Of a stretch of 64,000 bases of DNA, positions 28,692 through 37,596 are shown in pieces. The notes beneath the pieces were generated by a model, which was not told the DNA's origin, ran no database searches, and worked only from the letters and a program-made list of their open reading frames with translations. The position numbers and the translations under genes were made by a program. The DNA is from Cyclobacterium sp. (GTDB lineage Bacteria; Bacteroidota; Bacteroidia; Cytophagales; Cyclobacteriaceae), in contig NZ_JABURL010000119.1 in NCBI RefSeq assembly GCF_014762705.1, forward strand, positions 124,001 to 188,000, read 5' to 3'. The stretch's first letter is position 1. Each line of letters starts with the position of its first letter.

Positions 28692-30095
28692 ATGACTTTA
28701 AAAGCAGGCTTTCAGCTATTGGTTTTAATTGGATTTTTGGGCCCCTTGAAAGCTCAGGAAACCAGGGAGACCAAAAAAATGAATGTATTGTTTATCGCTT
28801 CGGATGATCTCAACAATGGTATCAGTGGCTATGGACATGAAATGGTAAAGGCACCCAATTTGGAAAGGTTGGCAAAAAGAGGTGTTCAGTTCAATAAAGC
28901 TTATTGTCAATACCCTCAATGCAGCCAAAGTAGGGTGTCGATAATGACGGGACTCCGACCAGACACTACTCAGGTTTTTGATCTTAAAACAGATTTTAGA
29001 GACATTATTCCCACTGTCACGACATTACCCGAACTTTTCATGGAAAATGGATATTTTTCTGCAAGGGTGGGGAAAATTTATCATTATGGGGTGCCCGGGG
29101 ACATTGGCACGAATGGTTTGGATGATGCAAAATCCTGGAATCAGGTCATCAATCCCATTGGCAGGGATAAAAGGGAAGAGGATAAGCTTATCAACCTGAC
29201 TCCAAACAGGGGGCTGGGTTCATCCTTAAGCTGGCTGGAGGCCGCCGGTACGGATGAGGAACAGACGGATGGAATGGTAGCCAATGAAGCGATCCGATTA
29301 ATGCAAGAAAATCAGGATAAGCCATTTTTTATTGCCGCCGGCTTCTACAGACCACATTGTCCATATATTGCTCCGAAGAAGTACTTTGACATGTATCCTT
29401 TGGAAAGTATTTCTTTGCCTGATGAACCTGTTGATCATCTCAAGGACATTCCGGAAGCTGCCTTCTGGACCAACCCTTTGTATTGGGGATTGGACGAACA
29501 TGAACGCAAACAGGTCATCAGGGCCTATTATGCCGCAGTGACGTTTATAGATGCTCAGGTTGGAAAATTGCTGGATGCCTTGGAAGATCTGGGACTCGCA
29601 GAAAATACGATAGTCGTATTCTGGAGTGATCATGGATACCACCTTTCCGAACATGGCCAATGGAAAAAGCAAAGCCTTTTTGAGGAGTCCGCCCGGGTTC
29701 CCCTGATGATTGCGGCACCGGGCAAGGCGGGTAACAGCATGGTTACAGATCGGGTTGTTGAGTTACTGGATCTTTACCCCACTTTGGCAGCCCTATGTGA
29801 CTTGGCAGCTCCTGAATATTTGCAAGGCAATGACATTTCACCCTTGTTGGAAAATCCAAATGAAGTTTGGGACCATGGCGGATTTACGCAGGTAAGGCGG
29901 AACTCCGGGCCATATATGGGCAGAACCATAAGGACCGAACGTTGGCGATACATTGAATGGGATGGTGGTGAGAAAGGTACACAGCTATATGACCATGACC
30001 AGGATCCCAGGGAGTACAACAACCTGGCAGGGCACCCTGACTATCAGGAAATCCAAAGTAATTTGAAAAAGCGTATGGATACTACATTCAGGTAA
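28692..30095 (+). CDS. Iduronate-2-sulfatase-like sulfatase with unusual CSQSR motif
   Basis: S1 sulfatase of the iduronate-2-sulfatase-like branch, 467 residues, signal peptide ending near LKAQ. Metal pair DD at 38-39, GKIYHYG, FYRPHCPYIAPKKYFDMYP, and WSDHGYHLSEHGQWKKQSL for the distal site are all present. The formylglycine position reads CSQSR (Cys77-Arg81), with Gln where the maturation consensus C-x-P/A-x-R has Pro or Ala. All other catalytic landmarks are intact, so it is either matured despite the substitution or works poorly. It is convergent with the next sulfatase. Compare the paralogue at 4058, which has a canonical motif. Confidence 0.9.
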   Translation: MTLKAGFQLLVLIGFLGPLKAQETRETKKMNVLFIASDDLNNGISGYGHEMVKAPNLERLAKRGVQFNKAYCQYPQCSQSRVSIMTGLRPDTTQVFDLKTDFRDIIPTVTTLPELFMENGYFSARVGKIYHYGVPGDIGTNGLDDAKSWNQVINPIGRDKREEDKLINLTPNRGLGSSLSWLEAAGTDEEQTDGMVANEAIRLMQENQDKPFFIAAGFYRPHCPYIAPKKYFDMYPLESISLPDEPVDHLKDIPEAAFWTNPLYWGLDEHERKQVIRAYYAAVTFIDAQVGKLLDALEDLGLAENTIVVFWSDHGYHLSEHGQWKKQSLFEESARVPLMIAAPGKAGNSMVTDRVVELLDLYPTLAALCDLAAPEYLQGNDISPLLENPNEVWDHGGFTQVRRNSGPYMGRTIRTERWRYIEWDGGEKGTQLYDHDQDPREYNNLAGHPDYQEIQSNLKKRMDTTFR

Positions 30096-30180
30096 TTTTG
30101 ACACCAATTAGTTTAACCAAAACTGACAAAGAAATGGGATCTGCATTAATGAAAGAATCGGATTTATAAAGGTCTGAATT

Positions 30181-31542
30181 TTACCGGTCATCTTTTTTAA
30201 ATTCCTCCAGCAATAACATCATTTCTTCCACCTTTTCCGGATGCCGTTCACTGAGATTATTGCTCTCTCTGAAATCTTCCTTCAGGTTGTAAAGTTCTTT
30301 TTTATCTACCCCATGAAGGAGTAATTTCCAATCGCCCCGTCTGACTGCATGTGTCCCCCTGATTTTCCAATACATGGGTTGCGCCCGTACCTGCTCTTTC
30401 CCCTCATCGACAATATTTTGCCAAATGTCCTTGCCGTCCACATCCCGGGGTATTCCATTTTCGAAACCTGTGAGTTTGCAAAGCGTAGGCAACCAATCGG
30501 AAACGTGGACGGGAAAATCAATGATGCCCGGTTCCAATTGCCCCGGCCAATTGACAAAACCAGGCACCCTTATGCCACCCTCGTGTAAACTGCCTTTCCA
30601 TCCCCTCAGCGGATAATTATTGCCCAATACCAGATGGGGATCATCTGCATACCGGCCCTCGTATTCGGTCTTACTTTGCCAGCTTTGCTGGGCACCATTG
30701 TCACTGACAAATACAATCAAGGTATTTTCTCTTTTGCCGGTACGTTCCAGGGCATCGATGATCTGGCCTATGCTTTCATCCAGGTGGCTGACCGCTGCTG
30801 CAAACAGCCGGCGGGAGGGGTGCATCAGCACATCGTCCTTATAGAGGTCATGGTATTCCTCAGGCTCGGATAGTGGAGAATGGGGGACATGGTGAGTTAC
30901 ATAAAGGAAAAAGGGTTGGTCCCTATCCTCCTCGATAATACGGATGGCCTCCGCTGTGACCAGGTCGGTCACATGGCTGCCACTTTCATCCAGGTATTCA
31001 TCATTGCGGTGCCAGGACCTGCGTTCTGTCAGTTCGGTTTCGGTTTTGTATTCATGGGTATAAGGATCTATTTGTCCATCAAAGTAGCCATAGGAAGATT
31101 GAAACCCGTATTTTAAAGGGGTGTATGGCGGGGAACCCATGTGCCACTTTCCGGCAATGGCAGTATAATACCCATTTTCGGCCAACAGGGAAGCAAGCGT
31201 AGGGTCACCCAGATCAATCACCTCTCCATAGGCTGGGGCCAGCACCCCATACCTGCTCGGATACTTTCCCGTCATCAGGCTGACACGGGTAGGCGTACAG
31301 GTTGGCATGACGTAATGCTGCTTCAAAATCTTCCCCGACCTGGCCAGCCTATCAATATTCGGTGTTTTGATATCAGAACCATGATAGCCCACATCAGCCC
31401 AACCCAGGTCATCGGGTAAGATGAACAGGATATTAGGTTTGACAGGGGGGCTTGCCTTCTTGTCAAAGCCTGATTCAGACCAAATCAAGGAAGCTGCCAG
31501 CATGGGGAAAATGTGGATAAAAAGGAATTTAAGGAATATCAT
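30181..31542 (-). CDS. N-acetylgalactosamine-4-sulfatase-like sulfatase
   Basis: S1 sulfatase resembling arylsulfatase B (probably near subfamily S1_19), 453 residues, the only sulfatase here on the reverse strand. Signal segment at 1-20, PDDLGWADVGYHG (metal pair 44-45), formylglycine motif CTPTR with Cys82, GKWHMG, HHVPHSPL, VSDNGAQQ, LHEGGIRVPGFVNWPG and YNLKEDFRESNNLS. Subfamily S1_19 contains enzymes acting on 4-sulfated galactose or GalNAc in carrageenan and chondroitin; that parallel is inference. It is flanked downstream by a convergent sulfatase and upstream by a palindromic repeat array that probably holds or displaces its promoter. Confidence 0.93.
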   Translation of the reverse strand: MIFLKFLFIHIFPMLAASLIWSESGFDKKASPPVKPNILFILPDDLGWADVGYHGSDIKTPNIDRLARSGKILKQHYVMPTCTPTRVSLMTGKYPSRYGVLAPAYGEVIDLGDPTLASLLAENGYYTAIAGKWHMGSPPYTPLKYGFQSSYGYFDGQIDPYTHEYKTETELTERRSWHRNDEYLDESGSHVTDLVTAEAIRIIEEDRDQPFFLYVTHHVPHSPLSEPEEYHDLYKDDVLMHPSRRLFAAAVSHLDESIGQIIDALERTGKRENTLIVFVSDNGAQQSWQSKTEYEGRYADDPHLVLGNNYPLRGWKGSLHEGGIRVPGFVNWPGQLEPGIIDFPVHVSDWLPTLCKLTGFENGIPRDVDGKDIWQNIVDEGKEQVRAQPMYWKIRGTHAVRRGDWKLLLHGVDKKELYNLKEDFRESNNLSERHPEKVEEMMLLLEEFKKDDR

Positions 31543-31656
31543 CTTGGGTTTATGAATTGATGGACATTCAAATTACATAAGAATTGGAATGTTGGCAATG
31601 GTTTGACCACAGAAGGGCAAAGATTTTTATGGATTTTTTAATGGGTCCACCCAAAG

Positions 31657-31735
31657 CCTTATAATTCCTTATATGCCTTCTATGGTTTAAAAAAAAGCGG
31701 AACCATATATAGAAGAACATATAAGAGGAGTAAGG
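31657..31735. repeat. Imperfect inverted repeat in repeat copy 1
   Basis: Left arm 31657-31687 and right arm 31701-31735 are nearly complementary, with small bulges, around an A-rich loop. The RNA from either strand would form a stem of about 30 base pairs. Confidence 0.8.
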
Positions 31736-31838
31736 GTGGTTTTTATTTTTGTTAATTGTAGAAAATTGTGGTTGGTAATTTTGTTTCACCACAGAAGGGC
31801 AAAGATTTTAATGAATTTTTTTTTATAGTCTGGCGAAG

Positions 31839-31916
31839 CCTTATAATTCCTTATATGCCTTCTATGGTTAAAAAAAATGGGGAACCATATATAGAAGAAC
31901 ATATAAGAGGAATAAG
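31839..31916. repeat. Imperfect inverted repeat in repeat copy 2
   Basis: Same palindrome as copy 1, arms 31839-31868 and 31883-31916, loop changed by a few bases. The stem is better conserved between copies than the flanking sequence. Confidence 0.8.
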
Positions 31917-32144
31917 GGTGGTTTTTTTTTTATTGTAGAAAATAGTGGTTGGTAATTTTGTTTCTTCACAGAAGGCCATAATCTTTAGTAAAATTGATTT
32001 CATTTTAAACTGTTTTTTTGCCAATTTACAAAATGTAACTGATCCTGATTTTCGGGAAATGAAGCATTTATCCAGGCCAACTGGATTATCCACCAGGTTT
32101 TTATCCATTTAAAGCAGAAATTGTTGTTTAACCTTAAAGTATTT

Positions 32145-33596
32145 ATGGAAAAATTTAACCCAAAATCATTTGTCCTTATTTGTTTGATGTTAGTTGGCAT
32201 GTCCTCTTTTCCCGGTCATGCCATCACTGGTAAGGAAAATAAAAAAGCCGATCCTCCAAATATCATTGTCATATTTGCCGATGACCTGGGCTATGGGGAT
32301 TTGAGTGTCTTCGGTCATCCCACTATTTCCACACCGAATCTGGACCGCATGGCGTCTGAAGGCCAGAAGTGGACCAATTTCTATGTAGCAGCCCCGGTCT
32401 GCACCCCCAGCCGGGCAGGCCTGCTTACCGGAAGGCTTCCCATTAGGTCAGGCATGAGCAGTGATAAACGACGGGTGTTATTTCCAGATTCCAAAGGAGG
32501 CCTGCCTCAATCGGAAATTACCATTGCCAGGGCCCTTAAGGGAAACGGCTACCAAACTGCTGCCATCGGAAAATGGCATTTGGGGCATTTATCTCCCCAT
32601 TTGCCCACAGATCATGGATTTGATAGTTATTTTGGCATTCCTTATTCCAATGATATGGATAAGGTGGAGAAAACAGATCATTATACCCTTGCCGAAGAGG
32701 AAAGGTATCAGGCATACAATGTTCCGCTAATGAGAGACAAGGAAATTGTTGAACGACCTGCGGACCAACGTACCATTACGCGCAGGTACACTGAGGAGGC
32801 CGTAGGAAAAATAAAGGAATTCGGAAAGGATCCTTTTTTTATTTACCTGGCACATAACCTGCCTCACATTCCTTTGTTTCGGTCGGCGGAATTTAGAGAC
32901 CAATCGCTGGCGGGCATCTATGGAGACGTCATTGAGGAGATCGACTGGTCGGTGGGGCAAATACTGGAAGCACTGAAAGCGGAAGGTGTTGCTGAAAACA
33001 CACTGGTGGTTTTTACCTCCGATAATGGACCCTGGCATGTTTTCCGCACTCATGGAGGTACGGCTGGCCCACTGAGGGGAGCAAAAGGTGGAACTTTTGA
33101 GGGTGGTATGCGGGAACCAACCGTTTTCTGGTGGCCTGAAGGAATACAACCTGGTGTGGTTAGAGATATGGCAACAACCATGGATTTATTACCAACCTTT
33201 TGTGCCATTACCGGCACCGATCTTCCGGACGACAGGGTTTATGATGGATACGACATCAGTCCACTTCTGCGCGGAACGGGGAAGAGTGAACGGGAGACGG
33301 TATTTTACTACCGCGGGCAGCAGGTATATGCTGTTCGAAAAGGAGATTACAAAGCCCATTTTATCACCCAACTGGAATACGGCAATCCCACCGCCCACCC
33401 GGTGACCCAACCTCCGGTGCCTCTGGAAAATACACCAACCGTGCTGGAAACACCGCTATTGTATAATGTAAATGTCGATCCGGGCGAGCGATTTGATATC
33501 GCGGCAGACCATCCTGAAATCATTGCTGAAATCAGGGCTGTGGTAGAGGCGCACAAAGCAGGTATAGAACCGGTGGAAAACCAATTGGAAAAATAA
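32145..33596 (+). CDS. Arylsulfatase A-like sulfatase
   Basis: Complete S1 sulfatase, 483 residues from the ATG at 32145, which gives MEKFNPKSFVLICLMLVGMS as signal peptide; the frame is open to a TTG at 32121. Motifs: FADDLGYGDLSVFG (metal pair 46-47), formylglycine motif CTPSR with Cys86, GKWHLGH, GIPYSNDM (typical of arylsulfatase A/GALNS-type enzymes), FTSDNGPWHVFRTHGG, FEGGMREPTVFWWP and YNVNVDPGERFDIA. It lies 64 bases before another sulfatase on the same strand, so the two are probably co-transcribed. Substrate unknown. Confidence 0.93.
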   Translation: MEKFNPKSFVLICLMLVGMSSFPGHAITGKENKKADPPNIIVIFADDLGYGDLSVFGHPTISTPNLDRMASEGQKWTNFYVAAPVCTPSRAGLLTGRLPIRSGMSSDKRRVLFPDSKGGLPQSEITIARALKGNGYQTAAIGKWHLGHLSPHLPTDHGFDSYFGIPYSNDMDKVEKTDHYTLAEEERYQAYNVPLMRDKEIVERPADQRTITRRYTEEAVGKIKEFGKDPFFIYLAHNLPHIPLFRSAEFRDQSLAGIYGDVIEEIDWSVGQILEALKAEGVAENTLVVFTSDNGPWHVFRTHGGTAGPLRGAKGGTFEGGMREPTVFWWPEGIQPGVVRDMATTMDLLPTFCAITGTDLPDDRVYDGYDISPLLRGTGKSERETVFYYRGQQVYAVRKGDYKAHFITQLEYGNPTAHPVTQPPVPLENTPTVLETPLLYNVNVDPGERFDIAADHPEIIAEIRAVVEAHKAGIEPVENQLEK

Positions 33597-33660
33597 GCTA
33601 TTGAAGGTCCCGTAGGTATTCTGCCAGACAAGTTTTCTTACAAAGTAAACCCATCAAAAA

Positions 33661-35442
33661 ATGAAATTATCTTTTATTGGTAGTAGAATGCTGCTTTTCA
33701 TTATTCTGCTAATGGGGTGCATGGTGAATTTGCATGCCTATCAGCAAACTGATCGCCCCAATGTGGTATTAATCATTTCAGACGATCAGGGCTATGGAGA
33801 TCTTGGCATTACGGGTAACCCCCATGTACAGACTCCGGTTTTGGATCGATTGGGGAAGGAAAGTATCCGGTTGAACCAATTTTATGTGTCACCCGTCTGT
33901 GCCCCAACCCGGTCGAGTCTGATGACAGGACGGTATTCCCTGCGTACAGGTATTAGGGATACCTACAATGGTGGTGCGATTATGGCTACAGAAGAAGTGA
34001 CCATTGCTGAAATGTTAAAGGAAGTGGGATACAACACGGGTATTTTTGGAAAGTGGCACCTGGGAGATAATTATCCTTTCAGGCCTGGAGATCAGGGTTT
34101 CGATGAATCCCTGATCCACCTCTCGGGAGGAATGGGCCAGCCGGGTGATTTTACTACCTTCTTTAAAGGAGACAGCAGCTATTTTGACCCGGTACTTTGG
34201 CACAATGGCCAACAAGAGGCCTATTCGGGTTATTGTTCGGATATTTTCACCAATGAGGCCATTGGCTTTTTGGAAGAAAACCGGGCCGATCCTTTTTTCC
34301 TTTACCTTTCTTTCAATGCCCCGCATACCCCGCTTCAGGTACCAGCCGAATATTATGAAAGGTACAAGGATATTGATCCAGCTTCAGGCTTTGAAGCAGA
34401 TGGGCGGCCATTTCCTGAAATGAACGAAAGGAACAAGGAAGATGCCCGGAAAGTGTATGCCATGGTTTCCAATATTGATGACAATGTGGGTAGATTGTTA
34501 AAGAAGTTGGATGAACTGGAAATTGCCGACAATACCCTGGTTATTTTCATGACTGATAATGGGCCTCAGCAACCCAGGTATGTGGCCGGGATGCGGGGCA
34601 GAAAAGGCAATGTGTTCAGAGGTGGTGTCAGGGTGCCTTTTTTCCTCAGGTTGCCAGATCGCCTGCAAGGAAATAAGGACATAGAAGCTAACCTGGCCCA
34701 TATTGATGTGTTGCCTACATTGGCGGAGATCTGTGATGCCCCCCTTCCCAAAAATACAAAAATAGATGGCCAGAGCTTTCATGCCCTGCTTAGGGGAGAA
34801 ACAGCGGTTGAATTTGAGGACAGACCGCTGTTTTTTTACTGGACCAGACGGTATCCCGAGTTGTACAATAACATTGCCCTGCATAAGGGAGATTTTAAAT
34901 TGGTAGGAAATACAGATCATGATGCGTCCCTGGAGGCATTTGGTCTTTTTAATGTGAAAGAAGATCCTTACGAACAAGAAAACATAGTACGTTCAAATAG
35001 GGCTATAGCGGAAGACCTTAAATCCGAAATGGACGAAGTAATTGCGGACCTGACGCAATCGGCTAATCTCAATGTGGCCCAAAGAATGATAATCGGCAGC
35101 GAACATGAAAACCCCGTTTATCTCAACCGAAACGATGCCGACGGAGAGCGGGGAATCTGGACCCAGGAGGAAGTTTTTGGGATGTGGAAGGTAAAAACCC
35201 TGGAGGGCAGGTACAATATCCGTTTCAAATTTATCAAACCCCTGGAAACGAATGGTAAAATGGTCCTTGAGACCAACTCGCTTATTGTTCAGGAGCAGTA
35301 TGAGGAGGTTCCGACAGATGAAATTACCATGAAGAACGTGTACCTGCCGGAAATGGAAGTGGACCTGATTCCCCACTATGTGACGGAAGGCAAGAGTATT
35401 TTTCCGCTGTGGGTGGAGCTGGAAAAGATTACTGGTCCATGA
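33661..35442 (+). CDS. Sulfatase with C-terminal beta domain
   Basis: S1 sulfatase of 593 residues, longer than its neighbours. Signal peptide ending near LHAY, SDDQGYGDLGITG (metal pair 41-42), formylglycine motif CAPTR with Cys80, GKWHLGDNYP, FNAPHTPLQVP, MTDNGPQQPRYVAGMRG and FRGGVRVPFFLRLP. After the sulfatase domain (to about residue 465) comes a roughly 110-residue beta-rich extension (GIWTQEEVFGMWKVKTLEGR onward) that resembles a carbohydrate-binding module. This architecture is common in Bacteroidota and Planctomycetes sulfatases. It is the last gene of the sulfatase area before the REP-like palindromes. Confidence 0.93.
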   Translation: MKLSFIGSRMLLFIILLMGCMVNLHAYQQTDRPNVVLIISDDQGYGDLGITGNPHVQTPVLDRLGKESIRLNQFYVSPVCAPTRSSLMTGRYSLRTGIRDTYNGGAIMATEEVTIAEMLKEVGYNTGIFGKWHLGDNYPFRPGDQGFDESLIHLSGGMGQPGDFTTFFKGDSSYFDPVLWHNGQQEAYSGYCSDIFTNEAIGFLEENRADPFFLYLSFNAPHTPLQVPAEYYERYKDIDPASGFEADGRPFPEMNERNKEDARKVYAMVSNIDDNVGRLLKKLDELEIADNTLVIFMTDNGPQQPRYVAGMRGRKGNVFRGGVRVPFFLRLPDRLQGNKDIEANLAHIDVLPTLAEICDAPLPKNTKIDGQSFHALLRGETAVEFEDRPLFFYWTRRYPELYNNIALHKGDFKLVGNTDHDASLEAFGLFNVKEDPYEQENIVRSNRAIAEDLKSEMDEVIADLTQSANLNVAQRMIIGSEHENPVYLNRNDADGERGIWTQEEVFGMWKVKTLEGRYNIRFKFIKPLETNGKMVLETNSLIVQEQYEEVPTDEITMKNVYLPEMEVDLIPHYVTEGKSIFPLWVELEKITGP

Positions 35443-35843
35443 AATTCGGATGTTCGGATACGGTGTCTTCTTCCAGGTGAGGTATCGGCTTCACGGTCTA
35501 ACCTGAAAAGATAAACCGGTACTATTCGTTTGATTCTCCGTTTAACGAGAACCCAGGCCTGAACGGCCTGAACAACAATAACCGCGGGTGCAGCCCACGG
35601 CCGTTAGGAAACGATAAACCCACAACCCCTGAAGGGGTTGAATATGCCGTGTATGAGTTTCAATAAGGATTCCTTAATATCGGTTCATGGTCAACTTCTG
35701 AAGTGGTATAGGTGGAAGGCGAAGAGGATTCACCGGCCGAGGTTCAACCCACTCCGGGGTTGTGGGCAGGATAGATAGACTCGTGATCCCCGGGTTTAAA
35801 CCAGGGTTATTGTTGTTGAAGTCCACCGCACCAGGTATTGATG
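35443..35843. other. 401-base non-coding stretch with GC-rich palindromes
   Basis: No convincing gene. The stretch is visibly richer in G+C than the surrounding intergenic DNA and carries four short palindromes between 35554 and 35762. It runs into an AbrB-like gene on the reverse strand. Confidence 0.6.
35554..35762. repeat. Cluster of REP-like palindromes
   Basis: Four short hairpins: CAGGCC/GGCCTG at 35554-35570 (perfect), CCGCGGG/CCCACGG at 35582-35600 (one mismatch), CAACCCCT/AGGGGTTG at 35623-35640 (perfect, 2-base loop) and CAACCC/GGGTTG at 35745-35762. The first three lie within 90 bases. Similar palindromes recur between genes in Bacteroidota and may be mobilised by REP-associated transposases; no such transposase is in this window. 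Confidence 0.55.
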
Positions 35844-36053
35844 TTATGCTGGCTTTGTCTTCAGTTTTTCTTTCAGCGCTGCCACGGCAGCATCATTTCT
35901 ACTTAACTCCAGCCGTTGATGGTCGTCAACGAGCCATTCAACCTCTGCACCGGCGGTGAATTCCATTGCCTGCGCAAGGGCTGCCGGAAAATTCACATAG
36001 GATTGTTCGCTTTTCAGCCTTTTGATAAGCTGGACTTTGGTTTTATATCCCAC
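35844..36053 (-). CDS. AbrB/MazE-like small DNA-binding protein, IS-associated type
   Basis: A 69-residue protein starting with GTG at 36053 (GYKTKVQLIKRLKSEQSYVN). It resembles the short SpoVT/AbrB-type proteins that accompany transposase genes in Bacteroidota insertion sequences: a swapped-hairpin beta fold with NFPAALAQAMEF and a WLVDD strand. A C-terminal tail (AAVAALKEKLKTKPA) could be a short helix. No transposase lies beside it, so it is probably an orphan left by an insertion sequence. It could instead be a free-standing antitoxin, but no toxin gene is adjacent. Confidence 0.6.
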   Translation of the reverse strand: MGYKTKVQLIKRLKSEQSYVNFPAALAQAMEFTAGAEVEWLVDDHQRLELSRNDAAVAALKEKLKTKPA

Positions 36054-36084
36054 ATCTGGTGTTTTGACTAAATATAAACGTCAG

Positions 36085-36120
36085 AAAAAGGACCATAAAT
36101 CAAAATTTCTGGACCTTTTT
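36085..36120. terminator. Hairpin with A/T-rich flanks
   Basis: Arms AAAAAGGACC and GGACCTTTTT pair over ten positions with one A-A mismatch around a 16-base loop, with A- and T-rich ends. It lies just upstream of the AbrB-like gene and downstream of nothing on the forward strand. It may be an IS-end relic or a terminator. Confidence 0.4.
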
Positions 36121-36254
36121 TGTTTCAAAGCCTGACCCGGGTAGCTAACCGATTCAGGGACAAAAATAAGAGGAAAGGAGGGTCAATTCACCAGATAAAG
36201 AGCTAATATAGAAAAGCCACCCTTAACACCTTATTAATTTTTTCGATGCGGATT

Positions 36255-37391
36255 TTAATCTACCGTAATTCTCACAAAGCCCAATTCATCAGCTATATTT
36301 TCATACAACCAGATTTTGTTGTCGATGAAAAAGTGGGTTCGAGGGTTTTTTTGATACTGGTCCAGGAAGGTCTCTTTAATAATATTCAGGTCCTTGTCCA
36401 AAACAGTTAGAAAAACTTCAGCACCAATTTCTTCGGCTTCGCCATATTCATTGAGGTCTGCGGAAAATTTGGTTTTAAATGAAAGTCGAACATATCGCTC
36501 GGAAATAGGATCCCATATAGGGTCTAAAAAATTGATCGACTCCTTGAATTTTCTTCTGTGTTCTTCTGCTTGCTCCAGCTCTACGGTTTTTGGGAGTTTA
36601 TACTCATTTTGGTTTCCAGTGAGCTTACTGTCCCACGAAATCAGGTAGAGAGAATCCATCGAAATATCGTAGACATAAGCTTCATTGTAAGCGCCGTTGG
36701 TCAGTACAATTTTATTATCCCGGATTTTAGTTGCCATAGGTACCGGTCTAAAAGCTCCGGCCGGCCTTCCACCTTGTTCTATTTCCATCCGGTAGTTATC
36801 GAGTTTCTCCGTTTCAGGCAATGATATTTTTTCGTACGTTTCGTTTTCCAGATCAACCTTGGCTAAAAAATACTGGTTTTCAAGATTTTGAACATACAGG
36901 CCGAAAATCGTATTCGGGTCACTGGGATGCTCCATCAGGCGAAAGGGAAATGCTTCCGGACCCTTTAGTTCTGGGGCAATTTTGGTCAATTTTAAGTCCC
37001 TGACTTTTTTGCCTAGTTGGTCAAAAACAGCGTTGAGCCCATTAGACCAGATCATTAACTGGTCGCTTAAATTAAGTGAATAGCCTCCTATGTAAGAACC
37101 CATTCCATTTGGGCCTTCTTTTTCAAACTGGAGCGTCTCCTCCAATTCCAAATTTTCCAGATTGATTTTATCAAACTTAGCTTCTCCATGCGAATAGTGA
37201 TAAAGGTATTTCCCATCACTGGAAAGCTCTGGACTGGAAAGCCCATACTTAAGATTTATAATGCCGCCCTTAGGATCAATTACAACCGTGTCCTGGGTCA
37301 AATCAAAATCCAGATTGCTATCGGATTGGGGTTTATTTTCCGAGCAGCCAAAAATGACAAGCAAGCCAATGACTATCGTATATTTTTTCAT
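36255..37391 (-). CDS. DUF4221-type lipoprotein
   Basis: Lipoprotein of 378 residues, signal MKKYTIVIGLLVIFGC with Cys16 as acceptor. The body looks like a beta-propeller-type fold (SSPELSSDGKYLYHYS, GPNGMGSYIGGYSLNLSD, FPFRLMEHPSDPNTIFG) and ends in DNKIWLYENIADELGFVRI, which I associate with DUF4221 proteins of Cytophagales. These often occur in tandem paralogous families of unknown function, and a deleted relative lies at 37597. The gene stands alone with about 200 bases on each side, so it probably has its own promoter near 37400-37450. Confidence 0.75.
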   Translation of the reverse strand: MKKYTIVIGLLVIFGCSENKPQSDSNLDFDLTQDTVVIDPKGGIINLKYGLSSPELSSDGKYLYHYSHGEAKFDKINLENLELEETLQFEKEGPNGMGSYIGGYSLNLSDQLMIWSNGLNAVFDQLGKKVRDLKLTKIAPELKGPEAFPFRLMEHPSDPNTIFGLYVQNLENQYFLAKVDLENETYEKISLPETEKLDNYRMEIEQGGRPAGAFRPVPMATKIRDNKIVLTNGAYNEAYVYDISMDSLYLISWDSKLTGNQNEYKLPKTVELEQAEEHRRKFKESINFLDPIWDPISERYVRLSFKTKFSADLNEYGEAEEIGAEVFLTVLDKDLNIIKETFLDQYQKNPRTHFFIDNKIWLYENIADELGFVRITVD

Positions 37392-37596
37392 TTTTTCGAT
37401 TTGGTTTTGTTTCTACCTATCGTTCTCCGACAGCCGGAATACCGCACTATGTTACCTTATTACAATCATTTAATGTTTTGAAAATACTAAGAATAACCTT
37501 AAAATATGTTATGGTTTCGGTACTTTAACCTTTTTTAACCTATTTTTTTCGTAAAAAGGTATAATTTCGACTTCCCCAATTAATACCGAAATAATT

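Larger units (their letters stand above)
31606..31980. repeat. Tandem 180-base intergenic repeat, two copies plus a partial third
   Basis: Two copies of about 180 bases (31606-31787 and 31788-31964) and a partial third from 31965. Each opens with ACCACAGAAGGGCAAAGAT or a close variant and contains a large imperfect palindrome followed by the shared GTAGAAAATTGTGGTTGG-type tail. The copies are strongly similar with small indels. The unit contains no credible reading frame and resembles the palindromic intergenic repeats scattered through Bacteroidota genomes. Confidence 0.85.

Noticed and set aside
31606-31980. CRISPR array
   Set aside because: The repeats are about 180 bases long and adjacent, without unique spacers, and no cas gene is present.
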